Shown here one piece after another: positions 1-11,238 of a DNA stretch of 64,000 bases. Position 1 is the stretch's first letter; every line of letters starts with the position of its first letter. Origin of the DNA: Limonium bicolor (taxonomy: Eukaryota > Streptophyta > Magnoliopsida > Caryophyllales > Plumbaginaceae); contig CM041776.1 of the NCBI GenBank assembly GCA_023374045.1, forward strand, positions 116,882,000 through 116,945,999, in the 5' to 3' direction. The position numbers and the translations under genes are program-made. Below the pieces are notes generated by a model, which saw only the letters and a program-made list of their open reading frames with translations, ran no database searches and was not told the origin of the DNA.

Positions 1-218
1 TTGTCTGAGTTCCTTTGGATATGTCTGATATGATATTCTCCAGTAGACGATTTTTGTTCAAAGCACAATATTGATGAATGGTTGATGAAGATAGAGGATC
101 CTCGACATCATTGTTTCCTTCGTCAACCTGTTATTGACCTGTCGGTCAAGTTTTCTTCAGTCGATGATTCATCTTTGGGATTTTCTATGTGATCCTGATC
201 AGCTAGATTGAATCCGAG

Positions 219-1059
219 TTATTTATCTTCATCAGATTCCTTGAATTTGTGTACATCAGCCTCATCAAAGACTACGTGCACACTTTCCTCCACCTTCAGT
301 GTCCTTTGGTTGTATACTTTGTATGCCCGGCTTGTTTCAGAGTATCCAAGGAAGATGGCCACGTCACGTCTGGCATCAAACTTCCCAAGAAGACTCTTTT
401 CATTGTTGTGGACATAACATTTGCAACCAAATGTCCTGAAGTGACTTATGTTTGGTTTTCTTCCCTTGATTAACTCATAGGGAGTTTTGTTGAGGATCGG
501 TCGTATGAGCATTCTGTTGTGATGTAGCATGCAGTCGCCACCGCTTCTGCCCATAAGACTTGAGGAAGATTGCTCCCCAATAGTATGGCCCTAGCTACCT
601 CTAGTAGTGTTCTGTTCTTTCGCTCAACTACCCCATTCTGTTGGGTGTTCTTGGTGCTGAATATGTGTGACTAATCCCATGTTGTTTACAAATATCCATG
701 AATTGTTGATTCTTAAATTCTGACCCATGATCAAACCGAAGAGTCTTGATCTTGAGACTAAGGTGTACTTGGAATTTTCCTGCAAAGGCTTGAAATTTCT
801 CAAAGACTTCGTCTTTGGAAGCAATAAAGAGTGTCCAAACAAACCGTGAGTAATCATCAACAATTACAAAAACATACCGATTTCCACCAAAACTTTTGAC
901 TCTCATAGGTCCACATAAGTCCATGTGAAGTAATTCAAGTGGTTTGGATGTACTAACTGAGTTCTTTGATTTAAAAGAAGCCTTGGTCTGTTTGCTTCTA
1001 ACACAAGCATCACAAAGATTGGTCTTAGATTCATTAATCTTGGGAAGACCTCTTTCCAA
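219..1059 (-). pseudogene. copia integrase catalytic core (frameshifted)
   Basis: This encodes the DDE integrase core that inserts the cDNA copy into the host chromosome. Visible motifs are LLHMDLCGPM with the first catalytic Asp, VIVDDYSRFVW, and RFDHGSEF with the second Asp. Near position 641 one C appears to be missing before the motif QQNGVVERKN, so the Glu of the DDE triad lies in another frame from the first two residues. The C-terminal part (219-554) shows TPYELIKGRKPNISHFRTFG and the typical LGYSETSRAYKVYN block. Reading continues from the protease/HHCC segment after a frame break near 1060-1078. Clearly a copia integrase, clearly broken. Confidence 0.9.
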
Positions 1060-1077
1060 CTGTTTCTTGACAAGTTT

Positions 1078-1542
1078 TTATAGTAAAGAAGTGCTAACAT
1101 GCCCTAGTCTTTTGTGCCATAGAGTAGAGTCATCTATTGAAGCAGTCAAGCAAGGAAGATTTGGACTGTCAATATCCTCTAAGCTTGTTACATAAACATT
1201 TTTCCATCTTTTTCCCTTAAACAACTCTTTGCCATTGTTTTGACTTACTATGCTACAATGTGTAGGATAGAAGTGAACTGAATTCCCTTTGTCACAAATT
1301 TGAGAAACACTAAGCAAGTTGAATTTTAAACCATGAACTAGATTTACACTATCTATGACATAGTCAGATGTAATACCAACCTTGCCTACACCGATTATTT
1401 TACCTTTCTTGTTGTCGCCAAAGGAAACGGTTCCTTGGCTTCCTGGTTCGAGTGAGAAGAACTTCTTCTTGTCTCCTGTCATGTGTTTAGAGCACCCACT
1501 AGCGATGTACCAGCAGGGGTCCATTCTCACTCGATTCTGCAC
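1078..1542 (-). pseudogene. copia protease plus GAG-pre-integrase (HHCC) segment
   Basis: The protease region reads WYIASGCSKHMTGD; the family norm is DSGCSxHMTG. The catalytic aspartate is therefore replaced by alanine (GCT where GAT/GAC is expected), which would abolish aspartic protease activity and polyprotein processing. Downstream comes the GAG-pre-integrase block ending LWHKRLGHVS, giving the two His of the integrase zinc-binding HHCC domain; the Cys pair (CDACVRSK) lies in the next segment in another frame. Neighbours on both sides belong to the same polyprotein. The identification is secure. Confidence 0.88.
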
Positions 1543-1615
1543 TTAACACGTTAGTGGTGTGGGGTTAGGGTCGACAGAAAGGTTGGACCCATTTCCACCA
1601 TTTAATACTCTCAGA

Positions 1616-2197
1616 TCATTTTTTTACTACCAATTTTAGTCCTAGTTTCTTGAGTTGCCAATGCCTCATAAAACTCATTTTATGACAATTGGACTCATGA
1701 TGGTGGGGTTGTCTGCATAAGCTGCAGTCATCTCTATGACTGGTCTCTGACTGGCATCCGACCTGTCGTTTGCTTCTCGTCAAGGGTTTCTTAGAAACAG
1801 TATCTATCTTAGAATATTTTTCTTTGATGGTAGCTAGTTCCTTTTCTTTAGTGTTAAAAGAAACAATCAATTCATTGATTTCAGGTTGTTTTTCATACTT
1901 TAACTTTTCATGAATAGTGAGAATTTCACTATAATCTCTTTGTAATTTCATGAGTGCTTTGAGATTATCTACCTTGCTTTTATCCGAGGTTTTTATTAAT
2001 TTTTCATTTTCTTCCAAAAGTTCATCATTTTCAGTTTCTAATGCCTCTAGATGATCAACTAATATAAGACAAAACTTTCTAAGTCCTAGAAGTTCAGCCT
2101 TTTGAATTCTCTTTCTAAGTTTAGAATAGTTTACCTTATGTTGTTCTTTTTCTCCTTCTGATTCTGAGACATCATTGCCTTGTGCCATCAAGCACAC
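1616..2197 (-). pseudogene. copia gag C-terminal coiled-coil segment
   Basis: This 193-codon stretch is rich in Lys, Glu and Leu with heptad-like spacing (for example LEALETENDELLEENEKL), so a coiled coil is expected. It ends in a Cys/His cluster (CSLCRQPHHHESNC) resembling a second zinc knuckle. In SIRE/Maximus polyproteins a long coiled-coil stretch lies between the gag zinc knuckle and protease, which is its position here. It is separated from the gag start by a frame change near 2245-2330 and from protease by stops near 1600. A structural role in the gag particle is family knowledge; nothing suggests an independent gene. Confidence 0.75.
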
Positions 2198-2329
2198 ATC
2201 TTCAAGGCATAGGTGAGCCTTCTCCTCTTCTGAGGTGTCGCTGTCTAAGGTTTGATTGTCATCACTCTGTTCAGAATCTCCTCATGCGGCAACGAAGGCT
2301 TCTTTCTTTGGTCCTTTGTTGAATGATCG

Positions 2330-3268
2330 TCAGACTGGCTTCTTGACCCTGTCGTTGTCCTCTCGTGATCGTTGAGGGTAGTCTTTGATATGATGTCCGC
2401 GTTTTGAACACCCAAAACACTTGTCATTGCTTTTCCTCTGATCATCCAACTCCTTGGACTCTTTGCCTTTTCTCATTTTATTTCTTATGAACTTTCGAAC
2501 GTACCTCTTAGCATAAAGGACCATTTCATCATTGTCGTCTCCTGACTCGGACTTTTCATTTTCAACTACTTGAAGGGCTATGCCTTTCCCTCTATCTCTT
2601 GATGAGCTTTCCGAGTTTTTGTGTTGTAATTTTAACTCGAAAGCCATTAGAGATCCTAGCATGTCTGCTAGAGACATCTTAAAGAGATCATGCACTTTTT
2701 GCATGGCATTGACTTTGCTATCATAGGAGGCTGGGAGAGATCTGAGGAACTTCCGAATTTGATCCTCGTTAGAGATAGGTCTTCCAAGCACCAACATTTT
2801 GTTGATCAGCTTAGTTAACCTTGTATGCATATCAGAAATGCTCTCCTTTTCTTCCTTCTTGAATTGCTCCCAAGGAGTGAGTAGCAACTCAATGCGAGTC
2901 TTTTTTATCTCATCATTCCCTTCATAGGTGACCTTAAGAGTTTTCCAAATCTCTTGGGCCGTTAGAGCTGAAGCAATCTTTGAGTATTGCTCAGGTAGTA
3001 GTGCACAATGAAGTATTCTTACAGCTCGAGTGTTGAATACCAGCTTCTTGATCTGCTCATCTGTCATGCTGTCGATAGATATGTCTTGTCCTTGAGGATT
3101 CTGGAAGGTGTACTCTCCATGTGTTATCACCCTCCACATTCTTAGATCATCAAACTTGATATGAAACTCCATCTTGTTCTTCCAAGGAGTGTAGTTGTCT
3201 CCATTGAAGAGTGGTGGTCGATTTGGTGCAGAACCTTCTTCTGCTGCTAGAATGCCTGCATGAGACAT
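2330..3268 (-). pseudogene. copia gag (UBN2-type capsid) with altered zinc knuckle
   Basis: The 312-residue reading frame starts 42 bases inside the primer binding site, as expected for gag. The N-terminus has NRPPLFNGDNYTPWKNKM, typical of DUF4219/UBN2 gag proteins. The capsid-like region spans about residues 60-220 (LLPEQYSKIASALTAQEIW, FLRSLPASYDSKVNAM). Near the C-terminus is the nucleocapsid zinc knuckle CFGCSKRGHHIKDY. The fourth ligand is Tyr where the CCHC family has Cys (TAC for TGC), so zinc binding should be impaired. The frame itself is uninterrupted, but the polyprotein breaks right after it. Confidence 0.9.
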
Positions 3269-3310
3269 CTTGATCGTCTTCCAAAGCAGTTAGCTTTCTA
3301 GAAGAGACCC

Positions 3311-3322
3311 ACTCTGATACCA
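3311..3322 (-). other. primer binding site, initiator-tRNA-Met type
   Basis: Read on the minus strand the bases are TGGTATCAGAGT, matching the usual plant retrotransposon site TGGTATCAGAGC in 11 of 12 positions. It begins two bases (AT) after the LTR end ...TTTCA. The 3' end of initiator tRNA-Met would prime minus-strand DNA synthesis here. It fixes the element's orientation and its LTR boundary. Confidence 0.9.
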
Positions 3323-3324
3323 AT

Positions 3325-4459
3325 TGAAACTCGCAAGCGCTTGTGATGCGTCCCCGACGTGTCGTGGACGTATCGTGGACTCTAATAAAACTTGATAGAC
3401 GAGAGGCAACTATTAAACTAGAAAACACATTTCGATTGAGAATTTACACACACGAAATTCACTCAACCGCCCTTGCCCCACACTGACTCCCGGGACAGTT
3501 TCGACTTTACCCCTAAAGTCGTCAACCCTCTCCTGACTATCGGCCTACGGTTCTCCGACCATTCCCTGACATGTCGTCCTATCAAATACCCAATGTATTG
3601 ATACTATAACCGAGTCCTCACTAGCTCACCAATTCTCTAGCACTTACACACACTCCTAAGTCTGATCCACACTTGCCCAGATTATCTCTATCTTTTCTCT
3701 CGTACTGGGGCCTATCTTACAAGAAACATTAAGGCACGTATTTATACAAGTTAGATGAGATGCCAACTAACAACCTAGGAGTTGTACACTCTAAGAGTAA
3801 AATACTCATTCTTCTACAATATAATATCTGCACCCTACTTGCAGATTTTCGTCCAACTTGATCTGGAGCCACCAGCACACGGGTTGCCTTGTGAATGGGC
3901 AAGTTGACGACGCGTCTCCCGTAGTGGTCGGTCACCACTTGCACACTTCAACTTGTCTGAACTTGTCTGGCTCATTAATGCTCATAAATACTATCTTCTG
4001 AAGTATTACGGCTATGTAATGATGTTCATCAATAGCCTTTGCTTATCTTGTTATCTTGCACATTAATGAGATACACCTTTTGTCGTGTGCTTGTCATGAG
4101 CAAGTTGTTTGTGTGGTTGTGAATAATCTGAGTGAGTTTGTCATTGTTGCTAACTCCGTTTGGTCCTTGTTTGATGTCTGATGTAAGAGATATGTGATGG
4201 TGTGGTTCTTGACTGTTTGTGTCTTGCTAGAAGGTCTCCGGAGCTCTCGCCGACAGGTGCCCGTCTGGTACAGCACATGTTGTGGATTGAGCGCGCTTGC
4301 AACCTTGCGTGCTAAGCCACTCATGACTTAAGTGCATTTGCAACCTTGCGTGCTAAGCCACTTATTCACCTGTCTATCTGAAATCATGAATCTTGACAAA
4401 CGCATTAGATAGACAACAAAGGTTTGCTATCATCAAAACTAAACGATCTTTTCTTAACA
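3325..4459 (-). repeat. 5' LTR of the copia element
   Basis: The inner boundary is set by the primer binding site. The outer boundary is inferred from TGTTAAGAAAAGATC on the minus strand, followed shortly by TTTTGATGATAGCAAACC, a start typical of SIRE/Maximus-type LTRs. The ends are TG...CA and the length about 1.1 kb. The partner LTR is outside the window, so neither LTR identity nor a target-site duplication can be checked. The outer boundary is less certain than the inner one. Confidence 0.65.
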
Positions 4460-4710
4460 TATACACCTTAAGGGCTTACCTTATGCTCTTGGAATAAATT
4501 TTCTACCAAGGGAGCTCAATAGCTTCAAGTTGCAGTAATGAAGAGGAGAGTGAGGGTTATCTATGGCTGAAGTGTGGAGTGAAGAGGAAAGACAGTGTAG
4601 AATAGACTTTTAAAGTCAAAAAGTGAAAGTAAGTCTTTGTGAGGAAGCTTCCTTTTGTACTTTATCTAATTTTTAAAAGCAAAAACGTGCCATTCACAAG
4701 GAATTAGTGC

Positions 4711-4770
4711 CCAACACTTTTAGTTACAGCCCAGCACTTTTAGTTACGGTTCAGCACCTTTAGTTACGGT
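4711..4770. repeat. three tandem 20-bp units
   Basis: Three head-to-tail copies share the core AGCACTTTTAGTTACGG, with one to four differences between copies. They sit in AT-rich LTR sequence. Function unknown. Confidence 0.85.
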
Positions 4771-5115
4771 TACTATTTGCCTTTTTGCCTCATTTTTAAT
4801 ATTGCGACTTATAACATGTGTTAGTTATTTACCAACATGGTTTCCTTGCCTTAGAGTGTATATTTGTGTTCCTTAATTAATTATATTAATCACAAGACAC
4901 CCAAAACTTATTAAGATATGTTAAATCCGTATTTATGCCACGGTTTTACCTTACGGTTTTTCCTATTTTCCAACTGACACAAGTATCTATTTTCTTAAAT
5001 TTTCCTCATCCATGTGATATAGGATGAAAATATGAGTGTGTAGGAACAAACAAAATCAAAAACGGAGTTGTAACGAAGTTTTTAGAGCATTTACAATATT
5101 GGGTGTGCGTGTAGT

Positions 5116-5155
5116 CCGGCCGTTCCGGGGGCAGTTCAGGACGTCCGGAACGGCC
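5116..5155. repeat. GC-rich inverted repeat in the LTR
   Basis: GGCCGTTCCGG (5118-5128) and CCGGAACGGCC (5145-5155) are perfect 11-base reverse complements with a 16-base spacer. Further GTTC/GAAC words continue to about 5250. The surrounding DNA is strongly AT-rich. Confidence 0.9.
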
Positions 5156-5827
5156 TGTTCCTGGGGCCGAACTGAAATGGGTTTTGAGTGCTGTTTGTTC
5201 CTAGAGTGTGGAATGTTGTTCCGGGCATCCAGAACCATGTTCCTAGGGGTAAAATACCCCATTTGTGAAGGTTGAAACGCTCCGTTTTTACAAATTCCTT
5301 ATGGATTTGGTGCTTTTGTTGGTTTGTACACATTATAACACTTTAATCCATCTAATAATTTATATACTTTTAGTTATATAATTGTTTTTAAGGTTATGTT
5401 TAATTCTTTATTAATTTATAACGCTTAAGGGTATTTCATTCTCCCACTGCTCTCTCATGCCATCAATAACACGGATATGCTGCTCGTAAGAAATTGTTTG
5501 TCCTTGACTACTCCTTTTCCTTGACCCGGGGTTACCAAAAAGTTTTCTTATCCCTTTGTTAACCCCCCCTAACCCTACAGCTCGGCCTGGATGATCTTTC
5601 TTTCCAAGCGCACGAGACAACTGGTCATCATGTCGATCAAGAACCCAAGTCCCTTGGGTAACTTGTTCATTCAGCTCACCCTTTATCAACAATTTCCTTC
5701 GTCTTCTCAAAGGGATATAAACGCTCTCTAGTTTTTGGGTCATTCTTAGTACGTGAAAGCTTCCAAAACGTACCCCGTAGCTGGTGCTCATCCAGAGTGC
5801 TCATATCTGATGGCAACTCTCCTTCTG

Positions 5828-8800
5828 TGTAACACCCCTACTATTAATTCAATCATTACCGTCCAATCTCCTCGTGCTTCCCGAGTCACGCAGCGGATAC
5901 ATACTTACATACATCGGGTGATACAATGCCGTTAGTCACCCACGTGACTAACAAGGCTACTACTTCTACATACAGCATCGGTCTGATGGATCGGAATATC
6001 CGAGTACTACTTAATACAATACATACTCTCATTACATACTGAATACTACAATACTTCATTCGATACATTACTCCATTCAATACCGTACTCCATTCAATAC
6101 AATACTCCACAACTCCGTACAAGATAATACACTACGCATACCGAGTTTACTAGGTTCCAAAATCAATACAGTACTTCTCCCAAATTCATACGCACTCACT
6201 AGGAGTCAATCTGCTACCCAATCCTCATAACTAGATACTTCTAATTACAAGGGGCGCCACCGGTCTCCTGCACACTAAAAACGTTCCCCCTCGGGGGTCA
6301 GCTTGCACTGAATATGAAACCGCATACCCCGCGTACTAGCGAGGGTACGCCGACCATTTGGTCGAATACATGCAATTCATTTTGCAATACATGCATACAT
6401 ACATACATACTTACATGCTTTCATTCACGATACTACAATACTACACAAGGTATACGTACATACGCACAATACAATACATGCTTGGAAGACAATACAAGTC
6501 AACCAATGCTTACTTACCATCTTCCATAATACACATACACAATACATACCCATTACATATCTAATACGCATACGGAGATACAATTCTCCAATACATACAA
6601 GGTCCAGTTAGCTTCATTACACCCGGGTTAATCGGGTGTTCGATACTCTTTTACTTCCGGTCGATGACTTACAATAGTCAAGACCAATACACATACAATA
6701 CTTACTTCTTGCATACTTTACTTCCAATTAAGTCGGTATGACCTCCGGGCAGGGATTACTACATCCCACCACCGGGCTTAGGGTGGCCCACTAATCCAGG
6801 ATACACATTCAAGGGAATTGGTCCATGGAAAAGATTACAGCCAGGATTCGGATCCAACCTCTTGTGTTTCCTTATCCTCACGCATGGCCGAAACTATATC
6901 GGACTTCTACTCATTCCATTTTACTCATTACTCAAGTTAGGAGTTAGAATGTTAGGAATTAGTAGAAGTCAGTACTTCATTCCCATACATACATACAATA
7001 CACAAGTACACAATACTTACACATACTTCTCTCCATTCATTCATTTCATGAATTATACAAACTAATTGTTCAAGAGATACAACAAGAAAAATAGTTCAAA
7101 CACAATCAAGTGCAATATAAATCCGATTCGTGCATTTATCTTATTGGTGATCACATAAGCACACAAATCGGGGTAACCAGGTTAGGACAGGGCATGAAGA
7201 AATCATACCGTACACTGTCGTATTCGCACTACCGGTTCCTTGGAGATCAACTATTTGATTCTATACATACATGGAGTAGCATGATCAATGATATTATTGA
7301 TCTAACTTACTCCTTCATTGATACTTTCAATTTTTACTTACCACTTCATTACTATCTTACTTGATTATAAAACCTTCCTTTACTTTACTACTTCTTAAAC
7401 TTGTTTCTTACTCCTTTATTACTTTCTTACCATTACTACTTCATTAATGGTGTATTACCACCTACATATGCTTATATGTATATAGGCATATATATATATA
7501 TACATGATTACTATAATATATAATAAAAAATTTTCTTTTTTTCTGTTGACTCGACCGAACTTGCAAGTCCGGTCGCAAGTTCGGCCGGGTCAGTAGGCTA
7601 CATCGTGTGAAAATTCCAGGGCCGACGACGACCTTGCAGTCCGGTCCCAAGGTCGGTCCATTCCAGTAAGTTCCCTTCGTGAGAATTTTAGCCCGACCGA
7701 CCTTGCTAGTCCGGTCGCAAGGTCGGTCCATTCCAGTAGCTTGCATTACGGGAATTTTTTTCTGGCCGACCGAACTTGCAAGTCCGGTCGCAAGTTCGGT
7801 CCATTCCAGAAGGTTTCAGACGGGAGAATTTTCTGGTCCGACCGAACATGCATGTCCGGTCGCAAGTCCGGTCGATTCCAGAAGGTTTCCCGTCTTTGTA
7901 AATCTGGGCTCGACCGAACTTGCAAGTCCGGTCGCAAGTCCGGTCCGGCCCAGTACTTCAGTTTTAAAATCTGTTTCCAACTGATTTATTTACCCATTAC
8001 TTCCCCAATCTTTACCAATACTTCCCCACATGTTTACCACTCATTTGGATGCTCTAAATCACATTAATTCATTCTCCAAACTTGCTACTCCATTCTTACA
8101 CAACTTACTCAATATTTTCTCATTTCATCTCAACACTTATACTAGTTCCCATTTCACCAATGTTACAAATTTTGCTCTTTCCTCAAATGCTACAGATTTT
8201 CAACCTAACCTTTATCATTCAATACTCTTACTACCAATACCACTACTAATATCCTCATTACATTACCTTCCACTCAATCCTTCCCATTATCTAGCTCCTT
8301 TCAAAATCTGTTACAAAGTGGTTTACTTCACACTTTAGGCTCTCCAAGCACACCTAGTTTCTCCTAGTTCCTCCAATGCATTATACTACTTCTTGCTACA
8401 GATTTTATACTTTCACATCCTCATACTACAAGTACCAATCCATAGTTACTAAATATCTCCACTAACTTCCATACACACCTTGGTTCTCCCATTCACCAAG
8501 TCATCCATAATTATACATATTCCTACCAAAATTTTGCCATAGCTCAGCTACTTTTCTTACTTAGCCACACATACACCTTCTCACCAAATTCATGCCTATT
8601 CTAGCCATACCCATACAAGGGTTCTACCAGCACACATACAAAATCCCAATACACCAATATTTCCTCAATCCACAATACAATACTCATATACAATTATTTG
8701 GCTCTAAGGCCTACAATCCACATACTTGCTCTTAAATACTCAAACTTCAAAATTCTCAATACTAGTACAAGGTTGTGGGTTCTTTAAATATTTTACCCAT

Positions 8801-10175
8801 TCCCATTACTCTAATGCAATAGAATTTAACATTAGGAAAGGGCTCTTACCTTGAGCCTATACTCCCTTCTTTCCTTCACATTTTTCCTCCTTCTTCCTTT
8901 CTTGCCTCAAAATCGGCTACATGGGGAATGGAGTTGCCAAACTCCATTCCCATCATCCAATGTACACAAAATAAGTGCAATTAGAATGCTAACCCTTAAA
9001 TTAACATTAATTCATTGGAGTGTTTAAAATACAAATTCTAGGGTTTACCTTTGGAGTGTTTTAGGAGGGGCTTTAGCCCTTGGTTCAAGAAGGAGAATCC
9101 ACCACCATGCAAGGTGAAACTTTTGCTCAAAAGAGAGAGAAAATGGATTATTACAAGGAGGTAAAAATCGGTTATGAAGCAAGATGGAAAGAACATGAGT
9201 TTTTCGTGTAGATTTTTACCTTGATGGGGAGAGGGAACCCCAAGCTACACATTGATGCTATTTTCTTCACCAATGGGATATACCCAAGAAAATGAACTTC
9301 ATCATTTGTGAATTTTAAAAAGAGGGAAGTGTAGAGGATGATGAAGGGAGCAAGAATATGTATTTATTTTCGCATTTGGGGCTCACATGGAGATAGAGCA
9401 TGGTGTCAAAGTGGAGAAGCCATTGGAGCTTCTTGGAGCTTCAAAAATCGCCCAACATAGGAGGGAGAAGAGAGAAAAATCGGTGGGGATAAGGAAGAAG
9501 AGAGAGATGAGGGAAATGAGAGAGTGAGGTGAGAGAGTGTTTTATTTGCTTTTACTTTATTGTTGTCCTTTAGCATATTAGAGAAGTAAAGAGAGTGTGA
9601 GGGAAAGGGGCTACCGATCACACACACACACTCACTCAAATTTTTTCTTTTTATTTACAAAAGTGGACACACAAGTTTTCTTTTATTACAATGTCACCCC
9701 ACTACTTCCGGTTGTTACAGTTTTTACTAGCCGGAACCTGTTTTCCGGAATTCTCTCGCCTAATTATTTTTATTGACTATTAAGCTTTCATACATGCTTA
9801 ATAATTGTTAGTTAATGGTTCATAAATTTTTTACGGGTCTGTTTGACCACATAAAGTCACGTTTTCGGGTTTCCTCAAAAAATGCGCTTTAAGGTTCGTT
9901 TACGCTTTCAATACATTATTTGGATCCGTTTTCTTCGGGAGTTGTTCCCATATATTATTTAGGTCTTATTAAACCTTTAGAATCCATATAATACACTAAC
10001 CGAGGTCTCATACCTCCCATGGTTATTTAACGCTTATTTAGCGTTTTCGCTTTTAAAGCGTTTATTTATTTCTTTTGGATTTATTTTTCCTTACCAATAT
10101 TACTCAAGCATTATTAGGTTCTTAAATAAGGATTAGAATTATCTTAATCACTATATTTAAGTTTGGGGTATTTCA
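5828..10175 (-). mobile_element. solo LTR (4348 bp), LARD/chromovirus-like
   Basis: The element begins TGTAACACCCC and ends GGGGTATTTCA on the plus strand and is flanked on both sides by the 5-bp duplication TTCTG (5823-5827, 10176-10180). Read on the minus strand its ends match the 4.4-kb LTRs of the element at 20164-40735, and short blocks such as TAGCCTTGTTAG...CACGTGGGTGG are shared near the ends. Only one LTR length is present, so LTR-LTR recombination has probably removed the interior. It interrupts the CACTA second gene. It holds ATACA-rich low-complexity DNA (about 6000-6720), a palindromic tandem array (7553-7950) and a (CA)n run near 9620, with no coding sequence I can support. Confidence 0.85.
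7553..7950. repeat. six ~72-bp tandem units, each with a palindromic core
   Basis: Units start near 7553, 7626, 7695, 7768, 7840 and 7912. Each holds a core such as CCGAACTTGC ... GCAAGTTCGG (perfect 10-base arms in the first unit, 10-base loop AAGTCCGGTC), followed in most by a CATTCCAGTA/GA linker. Arms vary between units (ACCTTGC/GCAAGGT in the second and third). The array is GC-rich within AT-rich LTR DNA. Confidence 0.92.
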
Positions 10176-10277
10176 TTCTGCCACCCATTCAGGCACTCTT
10201 CTATTAACCCCTTTGGCACCCAACACGTGATGATATTCATTCTTCTTCGCATTCGCGGATTGGGCTTCGCGATACTC

Positions 10278-10389
10278 CTGTTATCAAATAAACATACAAT
10301 TAAGATGACAAAAAATATACATATTAAATATATATACCTCAAAAATATATATATATTTATATAATAATTATTAAAAAGTTAGTACGTAC
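10278..10389 (-). other. intron in CACTA second gene
   Basis: On the minus strand the donor is G|GTACGT and the acceptor TAACAG|GAG. The intron is AT-rich with ATATAT runs. Protein similarity resumes on both sides. Confidence 0.7.
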
Positions 10390-10607
10390 CTTCGTCTCCA
10401 TCTTCTTAGCATAGAAGTCCTGCCACTTCTCTTTGGTTATTGGTGTGTAGATCTCCCAAGGCTGGCGTGTGTCACCGTCCGGCCTCTTAAGCTTCTTGGT
10501 GATAAACCACTTAACCAGATCATGCTTATGATCTAAAAATTTCTTACGCATCATTGCTTTGACCATGGTGTAGTACTCACTTTCTGTAGGTATTTGATAT
10601 TGTTTCT

Positions 10608-10692
10608 GCATATTACCATAAATTAAACAAATGTTAGTTATGGATACCTACACACTGTATTAAAATAATACTTTAACTATTGTTTATTTACC
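10608..10692 (-). other. intron in CACTA second gene
   Basis: On the minus strand the donor is ACAG|GTAAATAAACA and the acceptor ATGCAG|AAACAATATC. The Transposase_24-like reading frame lies on both sides. Confidence 0.65.
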
Positions 10693-11238
10693 TGTACGAT
10701 CTCAAACATCTGTTTCTTCAGTCCTTAGTTAACCTGAGGCCAGGTGATAGTGATATCACAATACTCTCGCACAATGATGCGTAGCTCAGCCCATTCCCCA
10801 CTCGGCTGTAGATACGCATTAAACTGCAGCGGCTTTAACTCAATCTTTTATCACCTGAGAGCTTTCGTCGGACCTCGAGGTTTTACGGTCCTACGAAGCT
10901 GGATTTGTGATCCAGAAGGTCCAGCCTCTATGTCCTCAGCTTGCATAGAGGCTGTCGTAATCTCATCCAGCCCATTACCCCCCTCATCAGCTCGGGCCTG
11001 TGACTTGTGACCTTTCCCTCCATGTGTTTTCTTCTTCTGTGGTCGGGATGCCTCTGTCAAAAACTCACCGATCGGGTCATCCATATCATCCATTTAGCTA
11101 TCTGCAAAGAAAAACAACATGATATCAATAACACCACAACAAATAATGTAATGAATACATAATAAGACATCGTTAATATTCTAACAAATTATTTAATGAA
11201 CAAACAAACAATAAAATATTTTTTTAATTACCTAACAT

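Larger units (their letters stand above)
1..4459 (-). mobile_element. Ty1/copia retrotransposon, SIRE/Maximus-like, left part missing
   Basis: On the minus strand the order is 5' LTR, primer binding site, gag with zinc knuckle, coiled-coil gag extension, protease, then integrase. This order, with integrase before reverse transcriptase, defines copia elements. The window edge falls just after integrase, so reverse transcriptase, RNase H and the 3' LTR lie outside. The UBN2-type gag and long coiled-coil extension fit the SIRE/Maximus group; that lineage name is inference. Several frame breaks and lost catalytic residues show a dead copy. Positions 1-218 correspond to the acidic linker after integrase and hold nothing else I recognise. 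Confidence 0.9.
4460..5438 (-). mobile_element. partial long LTR of a chromovirus/LARD-like element
   Basis: The right end reads GGGTATTTCA on the plus strand (TGAAATACCC on the minus strand), the same start as the LTRs at 20164, 29624 and 5828-10175. It abuts CACTA coding sequence exactly at this point, so it is an insertion into the CACTA second gene. Candidate target bases on the right are TTCTC. The left part is cut off by the copia element; the other end and other TSD lie outside the window. The segment is AT-rich and non-coding apart from a 20-bp triplicate and a GC-rich inverted repeat listed separately. Confidence 0.65.
5439..11093 (-). pseudogene. CACTA second gene, Transposase_24 (Ptta/En/Spm) type, split by an LTR
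   Basis: The gene starts at MDDMDDPIGEF, runs to about 10176, and resumes at 5827 after the LTR insertion. Exons are separated by introns at about 10608-10692 and 10278-10389. Recognisable blocks are LQPSGEWAEL / IVREYCDITITWP, then WEIYTPITKEKWQDFYAKKM, and near the C-terminus LGKKDHPGRAVGLGG. Removing the 4348-bp LTR and one TSD copy leaves an open frame across the junction (VPEWVAEGELPSD). A frameshift near 10851 and a stop near 10730 disrupt it, and the 3' end is replaced by another LTR at 5438. In active elements this gene encodes a DNA-binding partner of the transposase. Confidence 0.8.

Noticed and set aside
7462..8067. Frames with repeated LASPVASP / CKSGRKS-like peptides
   Set aside because: Translations of the palindromic ~72-bp array in several frames and both strands.
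10744..11010. Plus-strand 88-codon frame
   Set aside because: Antisense shadow of the CACTA second gene.
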